From a virus, in IMG/VR virus record IMGVR_UViG_3300017963_000154, positions 1 to 37,098 of that record: a stretch of DNA of 37,098 nucleotides. The stretch is one strand, 5' to 3'. The notes under the pieces were generated by a model, which ran no database searches, was not told the DNA's origin, and saw only the letters and a program-made list of their open reading frames with translations. How positions within the stretch are numbered: position 1 is the stretch's first letter; the number at the start of each line of letters is the position of its first letter. Of the stretch, positions 12,385-20,239 are shown one piece after another. Both the position numbers and the translations under genes were made by a program.

Positions 12385-12606
12385 ATGAATATACAAGCGC
12401 TTGATAATAAAATCAAGATCCCAAAGAAATTTTTAAAAGAGCCAAAACTTTCAGAAGAATCTAAGATTTTCTTAAAGTTAATGTTTCAATATACAGAAAA
12501 AGAATCCATGAGTTTAGAAGACATGTTTTGGATTCTCATCGGCCCTTTCCAAGATTATTTAAAAGAAATATTTAAACTATTGGAGGAACAAAATGGCAAT
12601 AATTAG
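12385..12606 (+). CDS. Small helical hypothetical protein
   Basis: A 73-residue, mostly helical protein (LDNKIKIPKKFLKEPKLSEESK, then LEDMFWILIGPFQDYLKEIFKLLEE). An AAGGAGC site lies 8 bases upstream of the ATG at 12385. It overlaps the replication initiator gene by 14 bp and may be its partner. No family is recognised. Confidence 0.6.
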   Translation: MNIQALDNKIKIPKKFLKEPKLSEESKIFLKLMFQYTEKESMSLEDMFWILIGPFQDYLKEIFKLLEEQNGNN

Positions 12607-13549
12607 AAAAGCTCACAACAAGGAAAATCCTTATGCACAAATCAGCCGTAAGACAATACAAGATAAACGTCTCTCTTTAAAAGCGATAGGTCTTTTAGTA
12701 CGCCTATTATCTTTGCCCGGAGATTGGAGGATTTCCATTTCTGATTTAAATAAAAAATTTAAAGAAGGAAAGGATGCAATTCGATCCGCTTACCAAGAAT
12801 TGGAAGAGTTTAATTATATTAAAAGACAACAACTTAAGGATGGAAAAGGTCAATTTTATGATTGGGAATACTTAGTTTATGAGGAACCCCACAAAGATGA
12901 AGCCGAAGAGGTGAAAACACCTGCGTCGGGTTTACCTCCGTTGGATAAGCCCACACTACTAAATAATATAAGTAATAAAGAATATATAACAGTTACTAAT
13001 ACTACTACTTATAAGGGCGATACCGAGTCCGGAGAAAAAGAGTCGTCGGCAGAGAAGGTAATAGTTCCTTCCAATCTTCATTTTAATGAAAACCATTTAT
13101 ACCAGCTTCATTCTAAGTACCGAGAAAGAACTCAAAAGATTCTAGACTGTTTTAGCGAATTAAAGAAAAAGGGGAAAAAAGTCTATAGCGACTATGCTTA
13201 TCTTATCACTTATGGAGACCAAATGCTAGAAGAGAAGGAAGGGTCGGAGACAGCTCAAAAGAATTATTCTTTAAGAGAAGAATTGTTGCTAAAAGAGCTG
13301 CATAAATATTATCATTTTTGGCACCAACATAAAAAAGCAAATGATCCATACTGGCAAAACATCGTTGGCTATCTGGAACTTAAAGAAAATTACCTTCAGA
13401 TTTATGGGAAAGAAATTAAATTCAAAAGAAGCCTGGCAAGCTTATGGAATTTTTTGATGAGCGAGTTTGCTGATGACGAGACTTTTATTGAAAATATGCC
13501 TAAGGGGTTGCTTGAGAAAATTAAAGAATTCTTACCAAAGGAAGAATGA
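12593..13549 (+). CDS. Winged-helix replication initiator (DnaD/RepA-like)
   Basis: A 318-residue protein. Residues about 3-95 form a winged helix of the phage replisome-organiser kind: NPYAQISRKTIQDKRLSLKA, IGLLVRLLSLPGDWRIS, KEGKDAIRSAYQELEEFNYIKR. A linker rich in Thr/Asn/Pro (about 105-150) follows, then a helical C-terminal region that probably loads or recruits the host helicase. In such phages this protein marks the replication origin, often within its own gene or upstream; I see no clear iterons. It overlaps the next gene (ATGA). Exact family placement needs a profile search. Confidence 0.75.
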   Translation: MAIIRKAHNKENPYAQISRKTIQDKRLSLKAIGLLVRLLSLPGDWRISISDLNKKFKEGKDAIRSAYQELEEFNYIKRQQLKDGKGQFYDWEYLVYEEPHKDEAEEVKTPASGLPPLDKPTLLNNISNKEYITVTNTTTYKGDTESGEKESSAEKVIVPSNLHFNENHLYQLHSKYRERTQKILDCFSELKKKGKKVYSDYAYLITYGDQMLEEKEGSETAQKNYSLREELLLKELHKYYHFWHQHKKANDPYWQNIVGYLELKENYLQIYGKEIKFKRSLASLWNFLMSEFADDETFIENMPKGLLEKIKEFLPKEE

Positions 13550-13836
13550 TTATGGAAAAAAGTCCATTTTTTAAAGAGCATCCTGATCATGAGAAAAATA
13601 AAAAAGCTTCTATTAAGTTTTTAGAAGAGAATTGGAGAAAAGTATATTACTCCCAGGTTTATCCTGAATATTTTAGAATCACCCTTCACAAGCCTCCGAA
13701 TCCGGTCATCTTCATCGTGGATTTTAATCAGGAAAACCAAACCTTTCTGGGTAAGCTCGAAAAAATAAAAAAAAGAATAGAGGAGCTGTCCGGAAATTCC
13801 GGTAAACTGAAAACTGGAGACGATCCTTCTTTCTAA
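13546..13836 (+). CDS. Hypothetical protein downstream of the initiator
   Basis: A 96-residue protein whose start overlaps the initiator stop (ATGA), with AAGGAAG upstream; Met3 at 13552 is an alternative. It has a helical N-terminus, a probable beta pair (YFRITLHKPPNPVIFIVDF) and a charged helix. No known family. The coupling suggests a role with the initiator. The 163 bases after it hold only an 8-codon frame with a GGAGG site. Confidence 0.55.
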   Translation: MIMEKSPFFKEHPDHEKNKKASIKFLEENWRKVYYSQVYPEYFRITLHKPPNPVIFIVDFNQENQTFLGKLEKIKKRIEELSGNSGKLKTGDDPSF

Positions 13837-13999
13837 AATCGTTAAGAAGACCCTTTATTTGCCGTATTTAACGTTATTGGAGGTAAAAGAGTATGGATAT
13901 AGCTTGTAATTCTAGATAAAGCAAAATAAGGCCCTTAAAAAGAGTTTTACGAAAAATAGCTGAATAGCATATGAAGGAATAAAGAAAAATGGAGTCATT

Positions 14000-14164
14000 A
14001 TGAACGACCAACTTTTTTGGGGATACTTAGTATTAAACTTTATTATCTTTTGGTTTCTGAGTTTATTTTATCATAATAAAATGTTAAAGCAACAAAGATC
14101 GTATTACGAATATTTTAAAAAAGAAATAGAAATAATTAAAAGAGCTTTATCTAAGGATAGTTAG
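14000..14164 (+). CDS. Single-span membrane protein, 54 residues
   Basis: MNDQLFWGYLVLNFIIFWFL begins a short polar start and one membrane helix (about 6-24), followed by a charged helical tail (KMLKQQRSYYEYFKKEIEII). A GGAG site lies 5 bases upstream. The N-out/C-in topology and tail resemble small phage membrane proteins of many kinds, including inner-spanin or holin-type ones, but there is no specific support. It is the last rightward gene before the fibre operon. Confidence 0.55.
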   Translation: MNDQLFWGYLVLNFIIFWFLSLFYHNKMLKQQRSYYEYFKKEIEIIKRALSKDS

Positions 14165-14255
14165 AACTTCATATTATTACTAGTAAAGAAAAAGTAAGAA
14201 GCTATTATACAAAGTAAGATTGAAGTTGATATACTTATCCAAATAAAATGCATAA

Positions 14256-16232
14256 TTAAGCCTTATATTCTGTTACTGTTATAAAACTTTTCCCAACTCC
14301 CCCATATCTTCTAGCTCCCCCAGCTGTTCCTCCGTATGTCCAGAATTGATTAACAGATCCTCCTCCTCTTATTCTAAACGTAATTGGGGAAGTAGTTCCG
14401 GCTGTCATATAATGGTCTAGAAAGATGCTCTCTCCCAAAGGACCTTGTCCTCCTGAAGAATAAGACCCTTGGCTTGGGAAGGCCGCTAAAGCATTTGCTA
14501 CGGCATCTCTGAATAAAGCTATAGTCATGACTATTACATTGTTGCTGGCAGACCAGAAAAACCCACCATGAATATGTAAAATGCTAGTAGCAGAAGTAGG
14601 AGTAATTGAGACTGTTACTATTTGGGTTCCTTCCCCGATCTGAGGGATTGTGTCATCATAAGGGATTACTGTTTGTTGTTGCTGTACTCCATTTGTAGAG
14701 TTTCTAACTATTTGTACTACTTCTCCAGAAGAAGATTCATCTCCCCAGTCTACATTTCCTGCTCCATCAGTGATCAATACCTGTCCGGCTGTTCCGTCTG
14801 TAATGGGGAATTCATACGCTTGATTAAAGGTAATATCTCCAGTTGTTTTGACGGAAATAGAGGAAGTTCCTGTAGAAGGGTCAGCATTAGGCCCTATTTT
14901 AAGTTTATCAGCGTCTGAATTGTCTATTCCTACTGACCAATCTGTAGAGCCCGGAATCTTATAATTTACGTAAGCATCATTTCCTGCGGCTGATGTTTTA
15001 GAATAGATTCTTGTAGGTCCATCGGCTATTAAAGTAGAAGCTTGAATAGTTACTCCAGTAATACCGGAATTAGTTCCGAAATCTACATCTCCTAACTTAA
15101 CCGTTCCTGTGCCTGTAATAACGTTAGCAGCGGAGGATTTTATGGAGACTTGAGATAGAGTCAAAACATTAGAAGAGTTATGTGTAATAGCAATGTTGAC
15201 TCCAGTGTTAAACAAGGTGTTTGTACAACTTACCGTTGCAGTTGCAGAAGTAGTTAAAGTATGACTTAACCAACAGCCTCCATTTAAAGTTGAAGTAGCT
15301 GCTCCTTGGATAGTTATCGGGCATTGAATATGAACATTATAAAAAGTACAACTCCCAGAAACAGTCATAGTATTTCCAGAACCTGCCCCTATTGTTGCGT
15401 CTGTCATAAAGATAGTAGCGCCTGCAGTATTATTCACGACTCCATCGTTAGTAGAAATGCTTCCAATATCGAAATAGACAAAAGCACCAGTCCAGTTAGG
15501 TAAGTTAAAAACATATCCATTTGTTACGTCAATTTGGGAGTCCACTATTATGATACTTGAAGTCCCAGCAACCGCACTATTTAAAATGTCAGTTGCACTT
15601 TGCAAATAAAGATTTCTGATGGTAATCGTACCGCTTGCTGGAGGAGTATGTACGCCATTTATAATACATGTTGCGTTATCAGCTATTCCGATAGCTCCCC
15701 ATAAATCTACTTTGTCATATAAAGTTAAGTTTTCGTTATAGATTCCTTCTCTAATCCAAACGGTTCCTCCACCAGCGGCATTTGCGGCATCTAAAGCGCT
15801 TTGTATAGTTTGATATTCCGTCTCTCCGGCAGTAGGATCTACAACGTATTTAGTTATGTTTCTTAAGTCTTTAAAAGTTAGAGTATTGTTTCCAGGATCT
15901 CCCGTTACTTGCACACCGTTATCATAAGGGGAAGTGTTCCCTTTAAGATCAATATTTTCTAAACCATCTGGAGAAACTGCTCCTCCACTATCTCCTGTTA
16001 AAGTCTCTATTGCACCTGTTCCACCAATTCCTACCCAAGTAGATACACCACCACTCTTTAAAACAAGGATATAGGCCTCTAAAGCATTTTGATCGATCCA
16101 GATATCTCCCATATCATAAGCTCTATAGTCAGCTGTAGTTGGAGCTCTATTTCTAAAATAAAGCTGAGGAGGATTGGTTTCCTTTAAACCTACATAAGCT
16201 GTAGGATTTGAAGATGGTATTTTTGTAGACAT
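14256..16232 (-). CDS. Tail fibre / adhesin with beta-helix (658 aa)
   Basis: A mosaic adhesin. Residues 1-75 are an attachment module (NPPQLYFRNRAPTT, YDMGDIWIDQ) shared with the 528-residue protein. A LTGDSGGAVSP module follows (78-120). A right-handed beta-helix begins with the block KYVVDPTAGETEYQTIQSAL (128-147) and continues to about 400. Then comes GDAYVNYKIPGSTDWSVGIDNSDADKLKIG, also in the 317-residue protein. The last 150 residues look like a globular receptor-binding head (TPTSATSILHIHGGF). Beta-helix fibres bind or cut surface glycans; no catalytic residues can be assigned here. Start: AGGTG site. Confidence 0.8.
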   Translation of the reverse strand: MSTKIPSSNPTAYVGLKETNPPQLYFRNRAPTTADYRAYDMGDIWIDQNALEAYILVLKSGGVSTWVGIGGTGAIETLTGDSGGAVSPDGLENIDLKGNTSPYDNGVQVTGDPGNNTLTFKDLRNITKYVVDPTAGETEYQTIQSALDAANAAGGGTVWIREGIYNENLTLYDKVDLWGAIGIADNATCIINGVHTPPASGTITIRNLYLQSATDILNSAVAGTSSIIIVDSQIDVTNGYVFNLPNWTGAFVYFDIGSISTNDGVVNNTAGATIFMTDATIGAGSGNTMTVSGSCTFYNVHIQCPITIQGAATSTLNGGCWLSHTLTTSATATVSCTNTLFNTGVNIAITHNSSNVLTLSQVSIKSSAANVITGTGTVKLGDVDFGTNSGITGVTIQASTLIADGPTRIYSKTSAAGNDAYVNYKIPGSTDWSVGIDNSDADKLKIGPNADPSTGTSSISVKTTGDITFNQAYEFPITDGTAGQVLITDGAGNVDWGDESSSGEVVQIVRNSTNGVQQQQTVIPYDDTIPQIGEGTQIVTVSITPTSATSILHIHGGFFWSASNNVIVMTIALFRDAVANALAAFPSQGSYSSGGQGPLGESIFLDHYMTAGTTSPITFRIRGGGSVNQFWTYGGTAGGARRYGGVGKSFITVTEYKA

Positions 16233-16273
16233 TCAACACCTAGATGTTTACGTTTTAATGTTTTTGTATACTT

Positions 16274-17227
16274 TTAACCTAATAAATAGCCCATAAAATA
16301 GTTTATGGTCCCTGTATTTGCTACATCGCAAGTATCTGCTCCTTTCCCATTAGCTTGAACTCTAGCTATACATGTATCTGTAGCATCCATATCTGCAATT
16401 ACTGTCATGGTAACGGAAGCATCGTCTGATGCTACAACTCTTATTGGAGTGATATTCTGGAAGTTGGCTACATAGCTTCGTAAAGTTGTAGTAATATAAG
16501 TTTGAAAAGCAGTAGTTCCATTTACTTTTTCAAGTTCAACCCCCATTACAAAAAGGTATTTTCCAGTAACAGGAGCCGTGAAGGTATATGTTGCATTGTT
16601 ATAATCGCTATTATTATCCCATCTTTCAACGTTATAAGCGATAGTATAGATAGTTCCATTACCGGTAACGTTAGCTCTTACGGTCGCGTTATAAGCCATA
16701 AATCCAGGCTGTAAGGGGACGGTTCTTTCTCCTACCGTTGTCATCGCCCAAAGATTAGTTCCAGTAGAAGGTGACACTGTCGCAGAACCATGGTTTATTT
16801 TTAATTTATCTGAATCAGAATTGTCTATTCCTACAGAATATGCACTTCCTCCCTGTATTAAATAGCGAGAAAAAGCATCTCCTCCGGAAGCTCCCCCAGC
16901 TCTCATTATATGAACTGCGTTAGAAGTTGCAGAAGTATTATCTGTATTATAAGAGCTTATATATACTTCATTGCCGGTAGATGATAAAAGTTGTACAAAT
17001 TCCTGAACGGCTGTTGTAGTTATCGAAGCTCCTTGAAAGACTAATAATTCTGTACCACTTGAGGGATCTGTAGAATTTGTTACTTTTAAAAAGTTGTCAG
17101 TCGCATCTACACCAAAACTAAATTTATTAGCAGAATTAACATCAAACTTTACAAAACTATCAGCTACTGAACCAGGATCAATAGTTAAAGAAGAAGCGTT
17201 ACTATTTATTGCATTACTTTTAGACAT
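16274..17227 (-). CDS. Fibre protein with C1q-like head (317 aa)
   Basis: It has no beta-helix. The middle (about 130-170) carries SRYLIQGGSAYSVGIDNSD followed by SDKLKIN, shared with the 658-residue protein, and the C-terminal 150 residues (from RTVPLQPG) align with the end of the 848-residue protein: VTGNGT, ERWDNNSDYN, FTAPVTGKYLF, VIADMDATDTC. The FTAPVTGKY(L/W) block and overall pattern suggest a C1q/TNF-like jelly-roll trimer head, a common receptor-binding end of phage fibres. AGAGGGG ribosome site. Confidence 0.72.
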   Translation of the reverse strand: MSKSNAINSNASSLTIDPGSVADSFVKFDVNSANKFSFGVDATDNFLKVTNSTDPSSGTELLVFQGASITTTAVQEFVQLLSSTGNEVYISSYNTDNTSATSNAVHIMRAGGASGGDAFSRYLIQGGSAYSVGIDNSDSDKLKINHGSATVSPSTGTNLWAMTTVGERTVPLQPGFMAYNATVRANVTGNGTIYTIAYNVERWDNNSDYNNATYTFTAPVTGKYLFVMGVELEKVNGTTAFQTYITTTLRSYVANFQNITPIRVVASDDASVTMTVIADMDATDTCIARVQANGKGADTCDVANTGTINYFMGYLLG

Positions 17228-17251
17228 AATCCCCTCTTTTTAAGCTTATTT

Positions 17252-18055
17252 TTAAGCAACTGTTAAATTACCCATCATATTTTGAACCCTAAAGTCAGTA
17301 TCTGTAGTTATACATCTTAAAACAATACAATCACCTGCATCTGTAGCAGTTAAAGAACCGCCAACGCCTGTAGTTGTATTTTGGTTTCCTACATATATAG
17401 TTTGCCCTGCATTTTGAGCTACTGACCAGTTTCCTGCTTTTCCAATTACTTCAATTACAGAACCAGCAGCACATGTAGCTGGAAGAGTAAAAGCGATTCC
17501 TCCGCCTAAGTTCGCAGTATAAGCATGGTCAGCTTCCATTGTTTTAGGAGTAGCTGTTATTTCTTCATAGTCAAGGCCTGTAGCAGTAGAATCAATTGTT
17601 ATTGTTCCAGCACCGTTAGAAATTGAAATTCCAATTCCAGCAGTTATGGTAGCAGCAACAGGGTCGGCTCCAGTTGATCCGATTACAAGCTGTCCATTTG
17701 TCAAAGGCCCTATTTCAGTTACAGCAGCCGTTCCTGACCCAACAATCAAAGCATGATCAGTTATTGAAGCTGCTCCAGTTCCTCCACCAGGCACGGTCAA
17801 AAGCCCAACGCTAAAAGCGCCAGCGCCATCTGTTATTATTGGCTCTCCCGGATTCCCATCAGTTTTTGGATAATCCAAACCATCGATTGTTACTGCTTCT
17901 GTCCCTTTAGGGGTAATGGTTATTGGGATATTAGCATCAGTACCATCTGCAGCTAAAGTTGTTCCTGATAAAGTTACTGCAGCTGCTGCTACATTTGTAT
18001 CAAAAGTAGTCGCCCAGAGTGTATCTGAGGTTCTATTAATTGAGTTTTGTGTCAT
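17252..18055 (-). CDS. Fibre protein (267 aa) with shared AQNAGQ cap
   Basis: The N-terminal 120 residues are Thr/Ala/Gly-rich repeats of fibre type (ITPKGTEAVTIDGLDYP, LIVGSGTAAVTEIGPL, QLVIGSTGADPVAATI). The C-terminal 100 residues are a cap module: GNWSVAQNAGQTIYVGNQNT then TGVGGSL and an ending GNLTVA. The same module ends the 528- and 171-residue proteins, so they probably assemble or swap as adhesin tips. AGAGG site before the ATG at 18055. Confidence 0.72.
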   Translation of the reverse strand: MTQNSINRTSDTLWATTFDTNVAAAAVTLSGTTLAADGTDANIPITITPKGTEAVTIDGLDYPKTDGNPGEPIITDGAGAFSVGLLTVPGGGTGAASITDHALIVGSGTAAVTEIGPLTNGQLVIGSTGADPVAATITAGIGISISNGAGTITIDSTATGLDYEEITATPKTMEADHAYTANLGGGIAFTLPATCAAGSVIEVIGKAGNWSVAQNAGQTIYVGNQNTTTGVGGSLTATDAGDCIVLRCITTDTDFRVQNMMGNLTVA

Positions 18056-18069
18056 TTTATCACCTCTTG

Positions 18070-19656
18070 TTAAACGACATTAAGGTTTCCTATGGCCTGT
18101 CTTACTGTAAATTCTGTATCAGCGACAGAACATATTAAATCTACTTGGTCATATTGCTGTGTTGAATCTAAACTTCCCCCAACTCCTGCTGTAGTACTTT
18201 GATTTCCAAAATGTATTTGTTGACCAGCATTTTGGGCAATTGACCAACCACCAGCACCTTTACCGCAGATTTTAATCTTTTGACCTACAGAACAAGTTAC
18301 AGGCAAAGTAGCAGTTACTAATCCTGCATTGTTCAATATGTATCCATTATCTGGATTCATAGCTACTGCGACTCCAGTAACTTCTGTCCAAGTAGTTCCT
18401 CCTCCAGTTGAAGAGATTTGGATTGTTCCAGGGCCATTAGCGATTACTATTCCAGAACCTGCAAGTAGATTTGCTATTATTGGATTGACGCCAGTGGCTC
18501 CTATTATAAGCTCTCCATCATTAGCTACAGTTGTTGTTCCTCTATCAAAGCTTACATTTTGCAAATAAGCTGTTCCAGCTTCAAAAGAAGTAGGAAATGT
18601 TTCAGTTATTGTGCCGGCTATGTGGGCATCGGTAATAAAATCTAAAGAACCAACCTGGATAGTACCGTTTCCTCCAACCGCTGGATTATTAGAAGAATCA
18701 ATAGAAACATTATCGAAAGAAAAAGTGTTCGCTGAATTATGCGTGATTGCTTGATTTGCCCCAGTAGAAATAATAGAAGAATTTATAGAAACAGTGGCTG
18801 TGTCTGCAGTTGTAATGGTTCCTAATAATCTTGAATCAGAAATAGTTACATTAGAATCCCCTCCGAAGGTGCCTCCTATCACAATTATGCTGTTTCTAAT
18901 GGTAACGTCATTATTTTGAATAGTGAATGTAGCTGCTCCAGCTCCTAAGTAAGAATTTGTGATTCTAAGATTTCCTCTGTTTATACCTACAAGAAGACTA
19001 CTTATAATTCCGCAAGTAGTGCTTAAAGTATTGGTATCATTTATAATAAAAGCACCCGACCAATTCGGCATATTGAAGATAAAGCCGTTAGTACAATTAA
19101 CATAGCAATTATCTATAACTACTGTTCCAACACCCGGTAAAACTGTCGCAATGATATCTGTAGCAGATGTTAATGTTAGATTTTGAAAGACAACAGCTCC
19201 TAAAAGGGGAGGAACATGAGTTCCTGTAATAATTGTATTATCATTAATAGCTCCAGCTATATTAATACCATCGTAAAGAGTTAAGTTTTCGGTATAAACT
19301 CCAGCCCTGACATAGACAGTAGCATCTGAACCAGAAGCATTAGCGGCGTCTAATGCTGATTGAATTGTTACATAATCTGCAGTTCCATCAGCATCAACAA
19401 TATATTTTGAAATAGGAGCTTCTCCAAGCCCTCCAATAGCTTCCCAAAGAGCTGCAGTTTTAGTCTTTTTAATAAGAATAAATGTAAGATCAGAGGTTTG
19501 GTTTATCCAAATATCACCTGGATCATATTGCCTTATATCTGTTGTAGTTGGGTTTCTATTAGAAAAATAAAGCTGAGGGGGATTTTTTTCTTTTATCCCT
19601 TGATATGCTAAAGGATTAAAATTAGGGATAATATTCCCAGGAGTTTTTGCACTCAT
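18070..19656 (-). CDS. Tail fibre / adhesin with beta-helix (528 aa)
   Basis: Module order: attachment module (residues 1-85; NPPQLYFSNRNPTTTDIRQYD, with an extra Trp-containing loop WEAIGGLGE); beta-helix starting SKYIVDADGTADYVTIQSAL and running to about 340; a linker; then the AQNAGQ cap (about 420-528; GGWSIAQNAGQQIHFGNQST). It thus combines the N-terminus of the 658-residue fibre with the C-terminus of the 267-residue one. It is probably a virion surface fibre that contacts host glycans. AGAGG site before the ATG. Confidence 0.8.
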   Translation of the reverse strand: MSAKTPGNIIPNFNPLAYQGIKEKNPPQLYFSNRNPTTTDIRQYDPGDIWINQTSDLTFILIKKTKTAALWEAIGGLGEAPISKYIVDADGTADYVTIQSALDAANASGSDATVYVRAGVYTENLTLYDGINIAGAINDNTIITGTHVPPLLGAVVFQNLTLTSATDIIATVLPGVGTVVIDNCYVNCTNGFIFNMPNWSGAFIINDTNTLSTTCGIISSLLVGINRGNLRITNSYLGAGAATFTIQNNDVTIRNSIIVIGGTFGGDSNVTISDSRLLGTITTADTATVSINSSIISTGANQAITHNSANTFSFDNVSIDSSNNPAVGGNGTIQVGSLDFITDAHIAGTITETFPTSFEAGTAYLQNVSFDRGTTTVANDGELIIGATGVNPIIANLLAGSGIVIANGPGTIQISSTGGGTTWTEVTGVAVAMNPDNGYILNNAGLVTATLPVTCSVGQKIKICGKGAGGWSIAQNAGQQIHFGNQSTTAGVGGSLDSTQQYDQVDLICSVADTEFTVRQAIGNLNVV

Positions 19657-19672
19657 TTTTTACCTCTTATAG

Positions 19673-20224
19673 TTAAGCTTCTAATTCTTTTTCAGCTCTT
19701 GGTTTATAACCTACTTCTTGAACTACTAAATTAATACAGTCATCTACATTGGCAGGAATGGTTGTTCTTGCTGGATCTTTAAGATAATCTTTTATGAAAG
19801 CTTCTTTCCTAAGAGCTATCTTATTTTCCATATAGTCTTTCAAAACTTGTTCAGGATTATCATAAAAAGCTTTTAAAGCTTGATCTTCATAGTCTTCGAT
19901 AGAAAAACCACCAGACCAGATTTCTTGGTCTTTTACTTCTTTTCTTTCAGCGATTCTCTTCTCTAAAGAGCTTGTATTGTATGGTTTGAATTCAGGAAGA
20001 GCTATTAAATTAGGGATTAATATAGGAAGATCGATTGAAAAAGTTCCTGTTTGTTTTTTTCTATATATCTCAAAATAATCTCTTTTTATTGTTTTAAGGG
20101 CTTTATTGATCATTCCTTTCAATGCTTTTTCTGCCCATTCTTTCGGTGTTTCAAGTAGATAATGATCCCATGCTTTCTTGTCAGCAAGAGATATCTTGAA
20201 TCCATCAGAACATAAAGTTTTCAT
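19673..20224 (-). CDS. Conserved hypothetical protein between fibre genes
   Basis: A 183-residue, non-repetitive, helical protein unlike its fibre neighbours. Recurrent blocks: AWDHYLLETPKEWAEKALKGMI, IYRKKQTGTFSIDLPILIP, EIWSGGFSIEDYE, KAFYDNPEQVLKDYMENKI. Proteins with this block order are found in fibre clusters of other phages with no known function. Its position suggests a fibre chaperone or a small tail component. Strong AAGGAG site at the start. Confidence 0.68.
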   Translation of the reverse strand: MKTLCSDGFKISLADKKAWDHYLLETPKEWAEKALKGMINKALKTIKRDYFEIYRKKQTGTFSIDLPILIPNLIALPEFKPYNTSSLEKRIAERKEVKDQEIWSGGFSIEDYEDQALKAFYDNPEQVLKDYMENKIALRKEAFIKDYLKDPARTTIPANVDDCINLVVQEVGYKPRAEKELEA

Positions 20225-20239
20225 GTTTTTCTCCTTATA